64,000 bases of DNA from assembly GCF_023008165.1 (NCBI RefSeq), contig NZ_JAKQZA010000002.1, forward strand, positions 310,001 to 374,000. Reading direction: 5' to 3'. The notes beneath the pieces are model-generated. The model made no database searches. It saw nothing but the letters and a program-made list of their open reading frames with translations, and was not told the origin of the DNA. Below, piece by piece: positions 27,206-36,934 of this stretch. The position numbers and the translations under genes were made by a program. Within the stretch, counting starts at the first letter, position 1. The number at the start of each line of letters is the position of its first letter. This DNA is from Kordiimonas laminariae. Lineage in GTDB: Bacteria > Pseudomonadota > Alphaproteobacteria > Sphingomonadales > Kordiimonadaceae.

Positions 27206-28319
27206 ATTTGAGCGCATCCAGTAAGCTATACTGGCTTCCTTTGAGAATAGGCCGCTGGAAAGCTTCTGTTACCAACCTGAAAGTATCTTCTCGCTTATTG
27301 AGTTTATGCTTTCTGCAAAGAGCCGCAAATCTCACACGCATCAGATCAGCTTCCGCTCCCTTCCCCGTCATACGGTGTTTAAAACGTGGATCATTGGTTT
27401 TACCACCCCGCATTGCTTTCAAACGGTTCATTACCCGTTCTTTCCTGTTCGGAAAATTGGCGTCCAGCCATTCTTCAAACAAGCTAGTTAATTCAAGTGG
27501 TAGCCGCATTAATATATAACCCACATCCTTAGTTCCTGCATGCGCGACAGCCGCAATCACTTGTTCCATCTCATGATCATTAAGGGCCGGGATAACAGGC
27601 GCAAACATAGCAATAGTTGGCACACCCGCATCTGAAAGTAGCCTTATCGCATCAAGCCGGCGCTGCGGCATCGAAGCACGTGGTTCCATTGTGCGAGAGA
27701 GTTTCCGGTCGAGCGTGGTGACCGATAAGCCAGCCTTCACAAGGCCTTTTTCTGCCATAGGAGCGAGAATATCCAAATCCCTCACAATAAGTCTCGATTT
27801 AGTAAGGATGGTACATGGATGGTTATATTTGTTGAGCACCTCAAGAATGCTTCGGGTAATTTCTCTCTCGCGCTCAATTGGTTGGTACGGATCAGTATTC
27901 GTGCCCATGGCTATGGGTTTCGGTTCATAACCTTCCCGAGCAATCTCTTTTTCCAATAATTCGGCAGCATTTGGTTTCGCAAATAGCTTACTTTCAAAAT
28001 CTAACCCGGCTGATAACCCCATATAAGTATGAGTTGGCCGCGCAAAACAGTAAATGCAGCCGTGCTCGCACCCCCTGTAAGCATTAATTGACCGGTCGAA
28101 AGGTACATCGGGCGAAGTATTTTTCGTGATGATATGACGGGCATTTTCCTCAAACACCTCTGTTTTCAGTGGTGTTTCATCCTCAGCAATATCCCAGCCG
28201 TCATCATGGCGTTCATAGCCATACTGTTCAAAGCGGCCCGAACCGTTTGAAGTAGCCGCGCGACCGCGGACATTTAATGCACCTTTCAAGGTCGCTGATT
28301 TCACTCCATGCTCATTCAT
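27204..28319 (-). CDS. PA0069-family radical SAM protein
   Basis: The 371-residue protein carries the 4Fe-4S radical SAM motif C-x3-C-x2-C in YRGCEHGCIYCFARPTH. It has the PA0069-like features NTSPDVPFDRSINAYRG, GTNTDPYQPIER, I-L-T-K-S and L-S-V-T-T-L-D. The family is related to spore photoproduct lyase-like enzymes, but its reaction is unknown. ATG at 28319 gives the natural N-terminus MNEHGVKSATLKG; an 18-residue upstream extension is hydrophobic and unsupported. It is divergent from the aminotransferase operon and convergent with katG. Confidence 0.85.
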   Translation of the reverse strand: MNEHGVKSATLKGALNVRGRAATSNGSGRFEQYGYERHDDGWDIAEDETPLKTEVFEENARHIITKNTSPDVPFDRSINAYRGCEHGCIYCFARPTHTYMGLSAGLDFESKLFAKPNAAELLEKEIAREGYEPKPIAMGTNTDPYQPIEREREITRSILEVLNKYNHPCTILTKSRLIVRDLDILAPMAEKGLVKAGLSVTTLDRKLSRTMEPRASMPQRRLDAIRLLSDAGVPTIAMFAPVIPALNDHEMEQVIAAVAHAGTKDVGYILMRLPLELTSLFEEWLDANFPNRKERVMNRLKAMRGGKTNDPRFKHRMTGKGAEADLMRVRFAALCRKHKLNKREDTFRLVTEAFQRPILKGSQYSLLDALK

Positions 28320-28340
28320 AGATCTATCATAACAAAAATA

Positions 28341-28389
28341 GAACAAATAGTGAACAAAAGAAATATTAGACAAAATTCCAAAATTAGAC
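28341..28389. repeat. Short direct repeats between the radical SAM gene and the aminotransferase operon
   Basis: GAACAAA occurs at 28341-28347 and 28352-28358. ATTAGAC occurs at 28365-28371 and 28383-28389, 18 bp apart. They lie in the divergent promoter region and could bind the DauR-like regulator encoded downstream. This is weak evidence in AT-rich DNA. Confidence 0.3.
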
Positions 28390-28430
28390 TAATAATCCAC
28401 ATATAGATTCTTTGTATAAGGAGTAGGCAG

Positions 28431-29543
28431 ATGCAAATCGAAGAATTCACACTGGAACGTATTCAGTCTCTTTATGAAAACACAGTAGACTTTAATCTGT
28501 CTGACAGTGGTGTACATCCATACACCCTAAAAGAACTCCTTACACCTGAGCAAAACGCCAAGCTACTTGAACTGGAAATCGGCTACGGCTGGACTAACGG
28601 CGCTACCGAACTCAGGCAATCTGTAGCAAACCTTTACAAAAACCGTACACCGGACGAAGTGATCATCACTAATGGCTCAGCGGAAGCAAATTTCCTGATG
28701 GTGATGTCATTGCTTAATCCCGGTGATGAGCTGATTGTCTTTGTACCCAACTATCTGCAAATCTGGGGATGGGCACGCGCACTTGGCATCAAGGTAAAAG
28801 AAGTCGCTCTTAAGGAAGAGTTAGGCTGGCAGCCTGATCTGGATGATCTTAAATCACTAGTATCTGACAAGACCAAGATGATCACTATCTGCCACCCGAA
28901 TAACCCGACAGGCAGCACACTTCCGCTCGATAGTATGAACCAGCTTGTAGAATTCGCACGTGAACGCGGCTTATATCTGCATGCTGATGAGGTTTACAAA
29001 GGATCAGAGCTTAACGGCGAAGAAAGCCCAAGCTTCGCCGATCTATACGAAAAGGCAATCATCACATCTGGTCTCTCGAAAGCAATGGCGCTTCCAGGCC
29101 TCCGTATCGGTTGGCTCATTGGACCGGAAGCAGATATTTACAAAGCTTGGCAGCGCAAAGATTATACATCCATCACCACAAGTGCTGTGAGCGAATATGT
29201 CGCCGACATCGTGGTTCAGCCAACCAAGCGCGCTGAAATCCTTGAACGAAGTCGCCGCATTCTCCGTGAAAACGTAGCGCTTCTCTCAGGCTGGCTTGAT
29301 AACAATGCCAATATTTTCTCAAGTATTCTACCGCAAGCAGGCGGCATGGCATTTGTGCGCTATAATATGGATATAAACTCCACTAAACTTGTTCATAAGC
29401 TCCGAGAAGAACGCAGCATTATGCTTCTACCTGGCGATGTGTACGGCATGGACCAATATATCCGCTTAGGGATTGGAGCACCAAAACACCATATAGAAGA
29501 AGGCCTCAAACACCTGGCTGATTACGCACGAACCAATTTCTAG
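28431..29543 (+). CDS. PLP-dependent class I/II aminotransferase
   Basis: The 370-residue fold-type I PLP enzyme has N-x-S-A-E-A-N-F near residue 84, the C-H-P-N-N-P-T-G-S segment, D-E-V-Y for the cofactor ring, and the Schiff-base lysine in SGLSKAMALPGLRIGW. The N-terminal LSDSGVHPYTLKEL is not typical of aspartate aminotransferase, so the substrate is uncertain. AAGGAG lies upstream of the start. It heads a three-gene operon with a DauR-like regulator and an ornithine-cyclodeaminase-like dehydrogenase, which points to catabolism of a basic or unusual amino acid. Confidence 0.85.
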   Translation: MQIEEFTLERIQSLYENTVDFNLSDSGVHPYTLKELLTPEQNAKLLELEIGYGWTNGATELRQSVANLYKNRTPDEVIITNGSAEANFLMVMSLLNPGDELIVFVPNYLQIWGWARALGIKVKEVALKEELGWQPDLDDLKSLVSDKTKMITICHPNNPTGSTLPLDSMNQLVEFARERGLYLHADEVYKGSELNGEESPSFADLYEKAIITSGLSKAMALPGLRIGWLIGPEADIYKAWQRKDYTSITTSAVSEYVADIVVQPTKRAEILERSRRILRENVALLSGWLDNNANIFSSILPQAGGMAFVRYNMDINSTKLVHKLREERSIMLLPGDVYGMDQYIRLGIGAPKHHIEEGLKHLADYARTNF

Positions 29544-29554
29544 GTAACGAGTTT

Positions 29555-30157
29555 ATGCTGAACAAATATCATGACATTGCAGATGGTATCGCCCTCCTGT
29601 TTCATCCGTATGTAGAAGTTGTTATCCATGATCTGGCAACGGAGCAGGTTGCCTACATTGCTAATAACTTCTCACAACGAGAAATAGGCGAGCCTTCGCT
29701 TTTGCATGAGATTGATTTCAAACCCAGTGACCGCCTCATCGGCCCCTACGAAAAAACAAACTGGGATGGTAAGCGCATAAAATCCATCAGCAGCGTGATC
29801 CGCGATGATAGTGAAAAAGCCATTGGAATTCTGTGTATTAACGCCGACATGTCCCACTTCCATATGGCGCAACAGGCTTTATCCGCCCTGCTCTCTATAC
29901 CGCAAGAAACGGAAAAGCCTGAGGCACTGTTCAAAGAGGATTGGCACGAGAAGATCAATCAGTTTGTGACTGACTGGACCAACAAGCACGGCACCCCAGT
30001 TGCTCAACTTTCCCAGAAGCAAAAAAAAGCACTAATCTTCGACCTAGCAGAAAGCGGCGGCTTTGAAGGCAAGCAGGCGGCGGCCTATGTATGCCGCATT
30101 CTAGGTGTTGCCCGCGCTACTCTTTATAACTACCTCAAACAACAACGTGGTGAGTAA
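29555..30157 (+). CDS. YheO/DauR-like PAS and HTH transcriptional regulator
   Basis: The 200-residue protein has a YheO-type PAS-like domain, with LLFHPYVEVVIHDL, the I-G-E-P-S-L-L-H segment and V-I-R-D-D-x-x-K-A-I-G-I-L-C-I-N. A C-terminal helix-turn-helix follows, with K-K-A-L-I-F-D-L and ILGVARATLYNYLK. DauR represses D-arginine catabolism in Pseudomonas by sensing arginine-related ligands. Here it lies between an aminotransferase and an ornithine-cyclodeaminase-like gene and probably controls that operon. Its stop overlaps the next start as TAATG. Confidence 0.85.
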   Translation: MLNKYHDIADGIALLFHPYVEVVIHDLATEQVAYIANNFSQREIGEPSLLHEIDFKPSDRLIGPYEKTNWDGKRIKSISSVIRDDSEKAIGILCINADMSHFHMAQQALSALLSIPQETEKPEALFKEDWHEKINQFVTDWTNKHGTPVAQLSQKQKKALIFDLAESGGFEGKQAAAYVCRILGVARATLYNYLKQQRGE

Positions 30158-31098
30158 TGCGTATTGTTAAAAAAGCCGAAATCGAAGAAGCCCTGAAATC
30201 AGCAGATGTGTTTAGTGCAATCAAAAACGCCTTCATTCAGTTTTCAGTCGGAGACGTTACTACACCACCTGTAGGGTACCTATCCTTCCCGGAAGCAAAT
30301 GGCGATTTGCACATCAAGTTCGGTCATACCAAAGGGGACGAAGTATTTGTTATAAAACTGTCCACAGGTTTCTACGACAACCTCTCGAAAGGTCTACCTA
30401 GCAGTAACGGTTTGATGATGATCCTATCGGCAATCACAGGAGAACCACTCGCGCTCTTAGAAGACGGCGGCATGCTTACAGATATTCGTACTGCGGTCGC
30501 TGGTGCCCTTGCCTCAGATTTACTAAAACCTAACTCCTCCCCAAGAGTTGGTGTCATCGGCACAGGTATTCAGGCGCGCCTGCAAGTTCAGTATCTTTCC
30601 AAACTGCTGCCCGAAGCCACTTACAGTGTTTGGGGCAGAGATAAAGATAAAACAGCTACTTATATCGCTGATATGGCAAAAGCCGGATTGTATGTTGAAA
30701 TAATGTCTTCACCGGAAGATTTATGTCGAAGTGCAAACATCATCATTTCAACAACTCCCAGCACCTCACCTATCATCAAAGCTGAGTGGATTAAGGCAGG
30801 CACACATATCACAGCTGTGGGGGCAGATGCTCCGGGTAAACAAGAACTGGAAGCTAATTTGTTTCAGAAGGCTACCTTTGTTGCTTTTGATTCAAAAGAA
30901 CAATGCTTACATCATGGAGAAGCATCTCACAGCCCGGTAGAGTTTAAGAAACGAAACTCTGCCGAACTAGGAACAGTTTTCAAAGAACCGGATATTTTCA
31001 CCAGGAAAAAAAGTGACATAACTATTGCGGATTTAACAGGAATCGCTGCCCAGGATATCGCAATTGCAAAAGCGGTCTGGAGCCGACTAGCTCCTTAA
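30157..31098 (+). CDS. Ornithine cyclodeaminase/mu-crystallin family NAD(P)-dependent enzyme
   Basis: The 313-residue protein has the family marks L-L-E-D-G-G-M-L-T-D-I-R-T-A-V-A, the dinucleotide-binding V-G-V-I-G-T-G-I-Q-A-R, the A-V-G-A-D-A-P-G-K-Q-E-L loop, and A-D-L-T-G-I-A-A-Q-D. Members include ornithine cyclodeaminase, imino-acid reductases, alanine dehydrogenase and DauB (arginine dehydrogenase). The operon with a DauR-like regulator favours an arginine- or imino-acid-related role, but the substrate is not proven. It overlaps the regulator gene by one base and its 3' end overlaps the REC-EAL gene by 4 bp. Confidence 0.87.
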   Translation: MRIVKKAEIEEALKSADVFSAIKNAFIQFSVGDVTTPPVGYLSFPEANGDLHIKFGHTKGDEVFVIKLSTGFYDNLSKGLPSSNGLMMILSAITGEPLALLEDGGMLTDIRTAVAGALASDLLKPNSSPRVGVIGTGIQARLQVQYLSKLLPEATYSVWGRDKDKTATYIADMAKAGLYVEIMSSPEDLCRSANIIISTTPSTSPIIKAEWIKAGTHITAVGADAPGKQELEANLFQKATFVAFDSKEQCLHHGEASHSPVEFKKRNSAELGTVFKEPDIFTRKKSDITIADLTGIAAQDIAIAKAVWSRLAP

Positions 31099-32291
31099 TT
31101 CAGGCCTTCAATCTTCTCGACACCATCTTTATAATCTTCAATCCAGATAAGGAATTCATCTGGAGCCATCGGCTTGGCAATATGGTATCCCTGCCCCACA
31201 TCAGCCTTAAGACTTTTCACCATCTCAAGCTGGGCCAAGTCTTCAATACCTTCGCAAGAACAACGAAGTTCCAGCTTATGAGAGAGGTCAATCGCAGATT
31301 CGAGAATGGTGCGAGCGATTTTATCTTCAGCGGCACGGCCAATGAACTCCCGGTCCACAACAAGTTCATCAAAGGGGATTGAGTGTAGCCTGATAAGAGA
31401 GGCAAAGCCTGTACCGAAATCATCAAGTGTTAGGCCAAAACCTCTAAGGTGAAGCCGAGAAAGCACTTCAAGCGGCACACGTTCATCTACCTGAAACTCT
31501 GACTCAGCAAGTTCAAGGCGTACCTTCTTAGGATCAACGCCAAACTGGTCCGCAAGGCCTGAAACTACATCAGCAAAATCCTCTTTACGGAGGTTTTCAC
31601 TGGAAACATTGATGGACAATTGGATGTCCTGCCCCTCTCTGGCCCACTTGCCTTGCTGCTCCATTGCAAGCTCTAGCATACGGTATGTAAGCACATCCAT
31701 ATACCCCTTTTCACGAGCAACACGTACAACAGCATTCGCTCCTAACAGACCTCCGCCTGGGGCACGCCAGCGAGCAAACACTTCAGCACCTTCAACCTCA
31801 CCAGTGGCAAGATTAACTTTCGGCTGGAAAACAGGTGCAAGACCATCAGTCATCAAACCGCGCATAAACTCTGTTTCAGCAAGTACTGTCTCTGTTCCCT
31901 GCCGCGCGGAGGAACGAGTCTTTGCTACATCATTTAAGGTAAGAAGGAGCTGCTCTTTATCAATTGGTTTCGTGAGCGTACCCAGAAGGTTCACGCTATA
32001 AGCCATTGCAAGTTCACGCGCACTATGAAGCGTTCGCTGATCATGCTGTGTAAAGAGAATAACCGCAGGGTCCCAATCTAGTTCCGAAATTGAGCGAATA
32101 AGTGCAAAACCATCAAGTTCCGGCATTTCAAGATCGGTTACGATCACATCAAATCGTTCAGTTTTAAGGATATCAAGAGCTTGTGCGCCGCTTGTTGCAC
32201 AGGCGACCAGATAGTCACCCGCCTGCAAATATTGGGAAAGCATGTCCCGCATTGTAGCAGAATCATCAACGACCAATATACGTTTGCTCAC
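31095..32291 (-). CDS. Response regulator with REC and degenerate EAL domains
   Basis: The 398-residue protein starts at GTG 32291 with AGGAGG about 5 nt upstream. The receiver domain has acidic pair D9-D10, phospho-acceptor Asp53 in V-T-D-L-E-M-P, Thr81 and Lys108. The EAL domain keeps Asn228, Glu260, Glu263, Asp290-Asp291, Glu347 and Gln367. Its namesake motif is E-V-F (170-172), and the catalytic lysine of L-K-I-D is Val311 in L-V-V-D. It resembles RocR-type REC-EAL regulators. Loss of that lysine suggests weak or no cyclic di-GMP hydrolysis and perhaps a binding or adaptor role. No histidine kinase is adjacent. Confidence 0.9.
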   Translation of the reverse strand: MSKRILVVDDSATMRDMLSQYLQAGDYLVACATSGAQALDILKTERFDVIVTDLEMPELDGFALIRSISELDWDPAVILFTQHDQRTLHSARELAMAYSVNLLGTLTKPIDKEQLLLTLNDVAKTRSSARQGTETVLAETEFMRGLMTDGLAPVFQPKVNLATGEVEGAEVFARWRAPGGGLLGANAVVRVAREKGYMDVLTYRMLELAMEQQGKWAREGQDIQLSINVSSENLRKEDFADVVSGLADQFGVDPKKVRLELAESEFQVDERVPLEVLSRLHLRGFGLTLDDFGTGFASLIRLHSIPFDELVVDREFIGRAAEDKIARTILESAIDLSHKLELRCSCEGIEDLAQLEMVKSLKADVGQGYHIAKPMAPDEFLIWIEDYKDGVEKIEGLN

Positions 32292-32328
32292 AACCCCTCC
32301 TCTAGCTTGGTCTGGCCAAACTAGCACT

Positions 32329-32363
32329 ACAGGCGTAAAGGTTAAAGTCCTCTTTACGCCTGT
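32329..32363 (-). terminator. Long stem-loop after the glycine cleavage operon
   Basis: A perfect 12-bp stem ACAGGCGTAAAG/CTTTACGCCTGT with an 11-nt loop lies 19 bp past the gcvPB stop. On the minus strand no U tract follows, so it may be an mRNA end-stabiliser or a poor terminator ahead of the REC-EAL gene. On the plus strand it is followed by ATAATTTTTG. Confidence 0.6.
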
Positions 32364-32381
32364 ATAATTTTTGTTACTTCC

Positions 32382-33935
32382 TTAAGCGGAAGGTGGGGTG
32401 TAACGAAGTACAGGCTTACGCGCTGCCTGCGTTTCATCCAAGCGTTTACGTGGTGCATAATAAGGTGCACCTTCAAAGCGTTTCGTTTCACCTGCTTTCG
32501 CTGCTTCTGCAAGGCCGCGCATAGAGCGAATGAACTGATCAAGATTGAACTTGGATTCAGTTTCTGTTGGTTCAACAAGCATCGCGCCGTGCACTACCAG
32601 CGGGAAATACATCGTCATTGGATGATAGCCCTCATCGATCATTGCTTTTGCAAAATCAAGGGTGGTTACACCTGTATCCTTAAGGAAACGGTCATCAAAC
32701 AGCGCTTCATGCATGCATGGTCCTTCATAAGAAGCACTCATTACATCCTCAAGCGATGCCAGAATATAGTTCGCATTCAGCACTGCATCTTCTGACGCCT
32801 GTTTAAGACCATCACCGCCGTGGCTGAGCATATAAGATAGCGCCCGTACATACATGCCCATCTGACCATGGAAAGCAGTTAGACGACCAAGAGACTTATC
32901 ACCTTCACCATCTTTCCATTCGTGCAGTTTCAAGTTGCCATCAGCTTCTTTCACGACATATGGAAGTGGGGCGAAATCTTTAAGTGCATCGGAAAGAACA
33001 ACAGGGCCAGAACCTGGGCCACCACCGCCGTGTGGCGTGGAGAATGTTTTATGCAGGTTAAAGTGCATAGCATCTACACCAAGATCACCAGGACACGCTT
33101 TACCCATAATGGCGTTGAAGTTCGCACCATCACAGTAGAAGAAAGCACCAGCTGCATGAACGGCATCAGCAATTTCACGCACTTCCTGCTCGAACAGACC
33201 ACATGTGTTCGGGTTTGTGATCATTACAGCAGCAACTGTATCGTCTAGCGCTTCCTTAAGCGCCTCAACATCAACTCGGCCATTATTTTTACCCGGGATG
33301 GATTTCACTTTGTAACCACAGAAAGCAGCGGTTGCAGGGTTTGTACCGTGCGCACTTTCAGGGCACAGAATGACCTCACGTGCATCGCCGCGTGCTTCAA
33401 GTGCCGCGCGAATAGCCATCACACCACAAAGCTCACCATGCGCACCAGCCTTCGGAGAAAGCGCCACCGCAGGCATGTTTGTGATAGTCATAAGCCAATG
33501 TGATAGCTCTTCCATCAACTCTAACGCACCTTGCACTGTGGATTGAGGCTGAAGTGGATGAATATCACCAATACCCGGCAAACGTGCCATTTTTTCATTC
33601 AGACGCGGGTTATGCTTCATTGTGCATGAACCAAGCGGGAACACACCCATATCGATACCGTAATTCAAGCGGCTAAGGCGTGTATAGTGACGAACAACAT
33701 CTGGCTCTGCCAGACCTGCACAACCGATTTCCGCAGTGCGTTCAAGCCCTGCGATTTCCATATCGAAATCATCGAAATCTTCAATATCAACTCCTGTCGT
33801 CTGAGTATTGCCTAACTCATAAATCAAAGGCTCAGCAAGACGAAGACCCTTATGGCCTGAGAAGCTTTCAAACATTTCTACTGGCGTTTTCACGTCAGTT
33901 GCAGCAGTTGGACGTCCTTGGTTATTCATGCTCAT
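32382..33935 (-). CDS. gcvPB: Glycine dehydrogenase (decarboxylating) subunit 2
   Basis: This is one half of the split P-protein of the glycine cleavage system, which decarboxylates glycine and passes aminomethyl to the H-protein. The PLP-binding lysine lies in [17 protein letters not shown]. Other P-protein stretches are [25 protein letters not shown] and E-S-A-H-G-T-N-P-A. At 517 residues it is normal for the two-subunit form. GGAG lies 7 nt before the ATG, which overlaps the gcvPA stop as ATGA. It is the last gene of gcvT-H-PA-PB. Confidence 0.96.
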   Translation of the reverse strand: MSMNNQGRPTAATDVKTPVEMFESFSGHKGLRLAEPLIYELGNTQTTGVDIEDFDDFDMEIAGLERTAEIGCAGLAEPDVVRHYTRLSRLNYGIDMGVFPLGSCTMKHNPRLNEKMARLPGIGDIHPLQPQSTVQGALELMEELSHWLMTITNMPAVALSPKAGAHGELCGVMAIRAALEARGDAREVILCPESAHGTNPATAAFCGYKVKSIPGKNNGRVDVEALKEALDDTVAAVMITNPNTCGLFEQEVREIADAVHAAGAFFYCDGANFNAIMGKACPGDLGVDAMHFNLHKTFSTPHGGGGPGSGPVVLSDALKDFAPLPYVVKEADGNLKLHEWKDGEGDKSLGRLTAFHGQMGMYVRALSYMLSHGGDGLKQASEDAVLNANYILASLEDVMSASYEGPCMHEALFDDRFLKDTGVTTLDFAKAMIDEGYHPMTMYFPLVVHGAMLVEPTETESKFNLDQFIRSMRGLAEAAKAGETKRFEGAPYYAPRKRLDETQAARKPVLRYTPPSA

Positions 33936-35284
33936 GCTACTGCTCCTTTAAGTGCAGAAACCAGTTCTTCGATATCACCATCAGTCACTGTTTCAGTGGC
34001 TGCAATAAGCAGCACATCATCATGCCCAGCATTTGGATCAAGACGACTGAAAGGAACGCCTGCTAGAACACCATCAGACGCAAGCTTTTCAACAACGTCG
34101 GCAGCATTCTTCGGAAGCTTCACGGCAAACTCGTTAAAGAAAGACGAGCTAAGCACTTCCACGCCATCAACCGCAGCAACTGCATTTTTCACATCCACTG
34201 CTTTCTTGTGATTAAGCTTCGAAAGCTTACGAAGGCCTTTTTCACCAAGCAATGACATGTGAATTGTAAACGCAAGTGAGCAAAGGCCAGAGTTGGTACA
34301 AATGTTCGATGTCGCTTTTTCGCGGCGGATATGCTGTTCACGTGTAGAAAGCGTAAGCACAAAACCACGAGTACCATCACTATCAACCGTTTCCCCACAC
34401 AAACGGCCCGGCATCTGGCGAACATACTTCTGATTGGTTGCAAACATACCAAGGTATGGGCCACCAAAATTCAGACCATTACCAATAGACTGCGCTTCAC
34501 CAACAACGATATCAGCGCCCATTTCACCAGGACTTGTGATAAGACCAAGTGACATAACCTCAGTTACAACAACAATGAGAAGCGCTTTATTCGCATGTGC
34601 CTTTTCAGCAAGCGGCGTCAAGTCAAGCACGTTGCCGCAAACACCTGGGTTTTGGAAAACAACACAACTTGTTGTTTCGTCAATCGCATCAATAGCTGCC
34701 TGCAGTTCTGCCTGTGCATCAGCTGGTTGAGCATCCAGAGCCACAACCTCATCATCCGTATACTGTGTGGTTGTTTCTACCACCGCACGATAATGTGGGT
34801 GCACACAGCCAGCGATAACAGCGCGTTTCTTACGTGTTACACGGCGTGCCATCATCACAGCTTCCGCTGTTGCCGTTGAACCATCATACATGCTGGCGTT
34901 TGCCACATCCATGCCAGTCAACTGGGCAATCTGTGTCTGAAACTCAAAGATATACTGAAGCGTGCCTTGCGCGATTTCCGGCTGATACGGTGTATAAGCC
35001 GTTAAGAATTCACCGCGCTGGATAATATGATCCACTGTAGCTGGTACATGGTGTTTATAAGCACCTGCGCCAACGAAAAATGGAACACTACCGGCAGCCG
35101 TGTTTTTTGATGCCATACGAGAGAGATGGCGTTCCACCTCAAGCTCTGTTTTATGGCGCGGCAGGTCGATTTCAGGGTTTAGAAATTCACCAGGAATATC
35201 TTTGAAAAGATCATCAACATGACGAACACCAATTTTCCCAAGCATTGCTTGGCGATCATCACTGGTTAATGGCAAGTAGCGCAT
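33932..35284 (-). CDS. gcvPA: Glycine dehydrogenase (decarboxylating) subunit 1
   Basis: This is the other half of the split P-protein. The 450-residue protein opens [11 protein letters not shown], as the family does; an upstream in-frame start adding six residues is less likely, because GAGGAG sits 7 to 8 nt before the ATG at 35284. Characteristic segments are [33 protein letters not shown] and [11 protein letters not shown]. It forms an alpha2-beta2 enzyme with GcvPB. A hairpin lies between it and gcvH. Confidence 0.96.
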   Translation of the reverse strand: MRYLPLTSDDRQAMLGKIGVRHVDDLFKDIPGEFLNPEIDLPRHKTELEVERHLSRMASKNTAAGSVPFFVGAGAYKHHVPATVDHIIQRGEFLTAYTPYQPEIAQGTLQYIFEFQTQIAQLTGMDVANASMYDGSTATAEAVMMARRVTRKKRAVIAGCVHPHYRAVVETTTQYTDDEVVALDAQPADAQAELQAAIDAIDETTSCVVFQNPGVCGNVLDLTPLAEKAHANKALLIVVVTEVMSLGLITSPGEMGADIVVGEAQSIGNGLNFGGPYLGMFATNQKYVRQMPGRLCGETVDSDGTRGFVLTLSTREQHIRREKATSNICTNSGLCSLAFTIHMSLLGEKGLRKLSKLNHKKAVDVKNAVAAVDGVEVLSSSFFNEFAVKLPKNAADVVEKLASDGVLAGVPFSRLDPNAGHDDVLLIAATETVTDGDIEELVSALKGAVA

Positions 35285-35336
35285 GCGCTTACTCCTCAAC
35301 AAAAAGCAAAAGCTTAAAACTCAGGCCTAAATGAAA

Positions 35337-35359
35337 AGCGCCAGCCAAAGGCCAGCGCT
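35337..35359 (-). terminator. Intra-operon hairpin with a short U run between gcvH and gcvPA
   Basis: A 10-bp stem AGCGCTGGCC/GGCTGGCGCT (two wobbles) with a TTT loop is followed by TTTTC on the minus strand, 8 bp past the gcvH stop. It could be a partial terminator giving more H- and T-protein than P-protein. Confidence 0.65.
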
Positions 35360-35367
35360 CAATCGTT

Positions 35368-35739
35368 TTATTCTAGGCCAGCAAGAAATTCTTTGTAAGC
35401 CGCTTCATCCATTGCAGCTTCAACTTCAGACATATCAGCAGGTTTCATTTTGAAGAACCAGCCACCATCCATTGGTGCGCTGTTCACTGTGCCCGGCTCG
35501 CCTTCTAGATCTTCGTTCACTGCAACGATCTCGCCAGCGATTGGCGCATATACTTCACTCGCTGCTTTCACAGATTCAACAACAGCCGCATCATCGCCTT
35601 TTTCAAAGGTTGCGCCTACTTCTGGCAGCTCAACAAATACGATATCGCCAAGCGCTTCCTGAGCGTGGTCTGTAATACCAACAGTTACTGTATCGCCCTC
35701 AACGAGCATCCATTCGTGGTCTTCAGTAAATTTAAGCAT
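35368..35739 (-). CDS. gcvH: Glycine cleavage system H protein
   Basis: The lipoyl carrier shuttles the aminomethyl group between P-, T- and L-proteins. The 123-residue protein has the lipoylation site Lys58 in [17 protein letters not shown] and the typical start F-T-E-D-H-E-W. GGGGAG lies 7 nt before the ATG. It sits 21 bp after gcvT in the operon. The L-protein (dihydrolipoamide dehydrogenase) is not in the window. Confidence 0.97.
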   Translation of the reverse strand: MLKFTEDHEWMLVEGDTVTVGITDHAQEALGDIVFVELPEVGATFEKGDDAAVVESVKAASEVYAPIAGEIVAVNEDLEGEPGTVNSAPMDGGWFFKMKPADMSEVEAAMDEAAYKEFLAGLE

Positions 35740-35760
35740 CTGATTTCTCCCCTACCTGAC

Positions 35761-36894
35761 TTAGGAAACTTTTTTGCGCTTATAGCGCTGTTCGATAAAT
35801 GGTGTTTGTGCAACTTTCGCCGCAAGCATCTTGCCGCGAACGATTAACTGAATATCTGTACCTGCCTCGGCAAGTTCAGCAGGAACGTAGCCCATCGCAA
35901 CCGGGCCACCCACTGTTGGGCCAAAACCGCCAGAGGTAACTTGACCAATTACGTTACCGTCCATATCAGCGATTTCCACGCCCTCACGCGCTGGTGCACG
36001 GCCTGATGGCAAAATACCTACCAAGCGCTTCGACGTACCTTCAGCAAGTTCTTTAAGAATGCGTTCGCCGCCAATGAAATCACCTTCTTCACGGCGTTTT
36101 TTACCCAGTGCGAAATTAAGGCTCGCTTCAACCGGGCTAGTTTCATCATTAAAATCATGACCTGAAAGGCAGAGACCACTTTCAAGACGCAGGCTATCAC
36201 GTGCACCAAGGCCAATCCATTCCACATCATCGCTCTTCAACAGGCGTGCTGCCAACGCTGGCGCTTCCTCTTTCGGAACAGAAATTTCAAAACCATCTTC
36301 ACCTGTGTAGCCACAGCGGGCTACCCAGCACACAACGCCTTCAAGCGTTACCATTGTGCCTTCCATGAACACCATATCGCGTACTCTAGGATCAAGTTCC
36401 GCAAGAACATCTTCAGCCTTTGGTCCTTGAAGGGCAAGTAGTGCGTGATCTTCAAGCGGCTCTAGCGCTAGGCGACCTGCGAAGCGTTCTTCCAAAATGC
36501 CGTAGTCTTTTTCTTTACATGCAGCGTTTACAACAATGTAAAGTGATCCTTCCGGGTCAAACGTGCGAGTAACCATAAGGTCATCTTCAATACCGCCGTT
36601 ATCATTTAGAAGAAGTGTGTAACGCATCTTGCCCGGCTTCAACACAGCCAGTGCAGAAGGCATAATTTCTTCAAGTACTTTCGCTGGGTCACTACCATCC
36701 ACAGAACGCACATAAGCCTGCCCCATGTGCGACACATCAAACAGACCAGCTTTATCACGAGTATGAAGGTGTTCCTTCATAATACCCAGTGGATACTGAA
36801 CAGGCATGGAATACCCAGCAAACGGTACCATTTTACCGCCCGCTTCAACGTGCAAGTCATACAAAGGGGTTTTTAGAAGATTTTCGTCGGCCAT
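35761..36894 (-). CDS. gcvT: Aminomethyltransferase (glycine cleavage T protein)
   Basis: T-protein releases ammonia from the H-protein-bound intermediate and makes methylene-tetrahydrofolate. The 377-residue protein starts at ATG 36894 with GGAGAG about 6 nt upstream. Segments typical of the family are MVPFAGYSMPVQYP, F-D-V-S-H-M-G-Q, A-L-Q-G-P-K-A and R-C-G-Y-T-G-E-D-G-F-E-I. A longer frame reaching 37011 reads through the riboswitch and is rejected. It is the first gene of the operon, preceded by a tandem glycine riboswitch. Confidence 0.96.
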   Translation of the reverse strand: MADENLLKTPLYDLHVEAGGKMVPFAGYSMPVQYPLGIMKEHLHTRDKAGLFDVSHMGQAYVRSVDGSDPAKVLEEIMPSALAVLKPGKMRYTLLLNDNGGIEDDLMVTRTFDPEGSLYIVVNAACKEKDYGILEERFAGRLALEPLEDHALLALQGPKAEDVLAELDPRVRDMVFMEGTMVTLEGVVCWVARCGYTGEDGFEISVPKEEAPALAARLLKSDDVEWIGLGARDSLRLESGLCLSGHDFNDETSPVEASLNFALGKKRREEGDFIGGERILKELAEGTSKRLVGILPSGRAPAREGVEIADMDGNVIGQVTSGGFGPTVGGPVAMGYVPAELAEAGTDIQLIVRGKMLAAKVAQTPFIEQRYKRKKVS

Positions 36895-36934
36895 CTGACA
36901 CTCTCCGCGCGCAAAGCAATTTCCCGGTATAACC

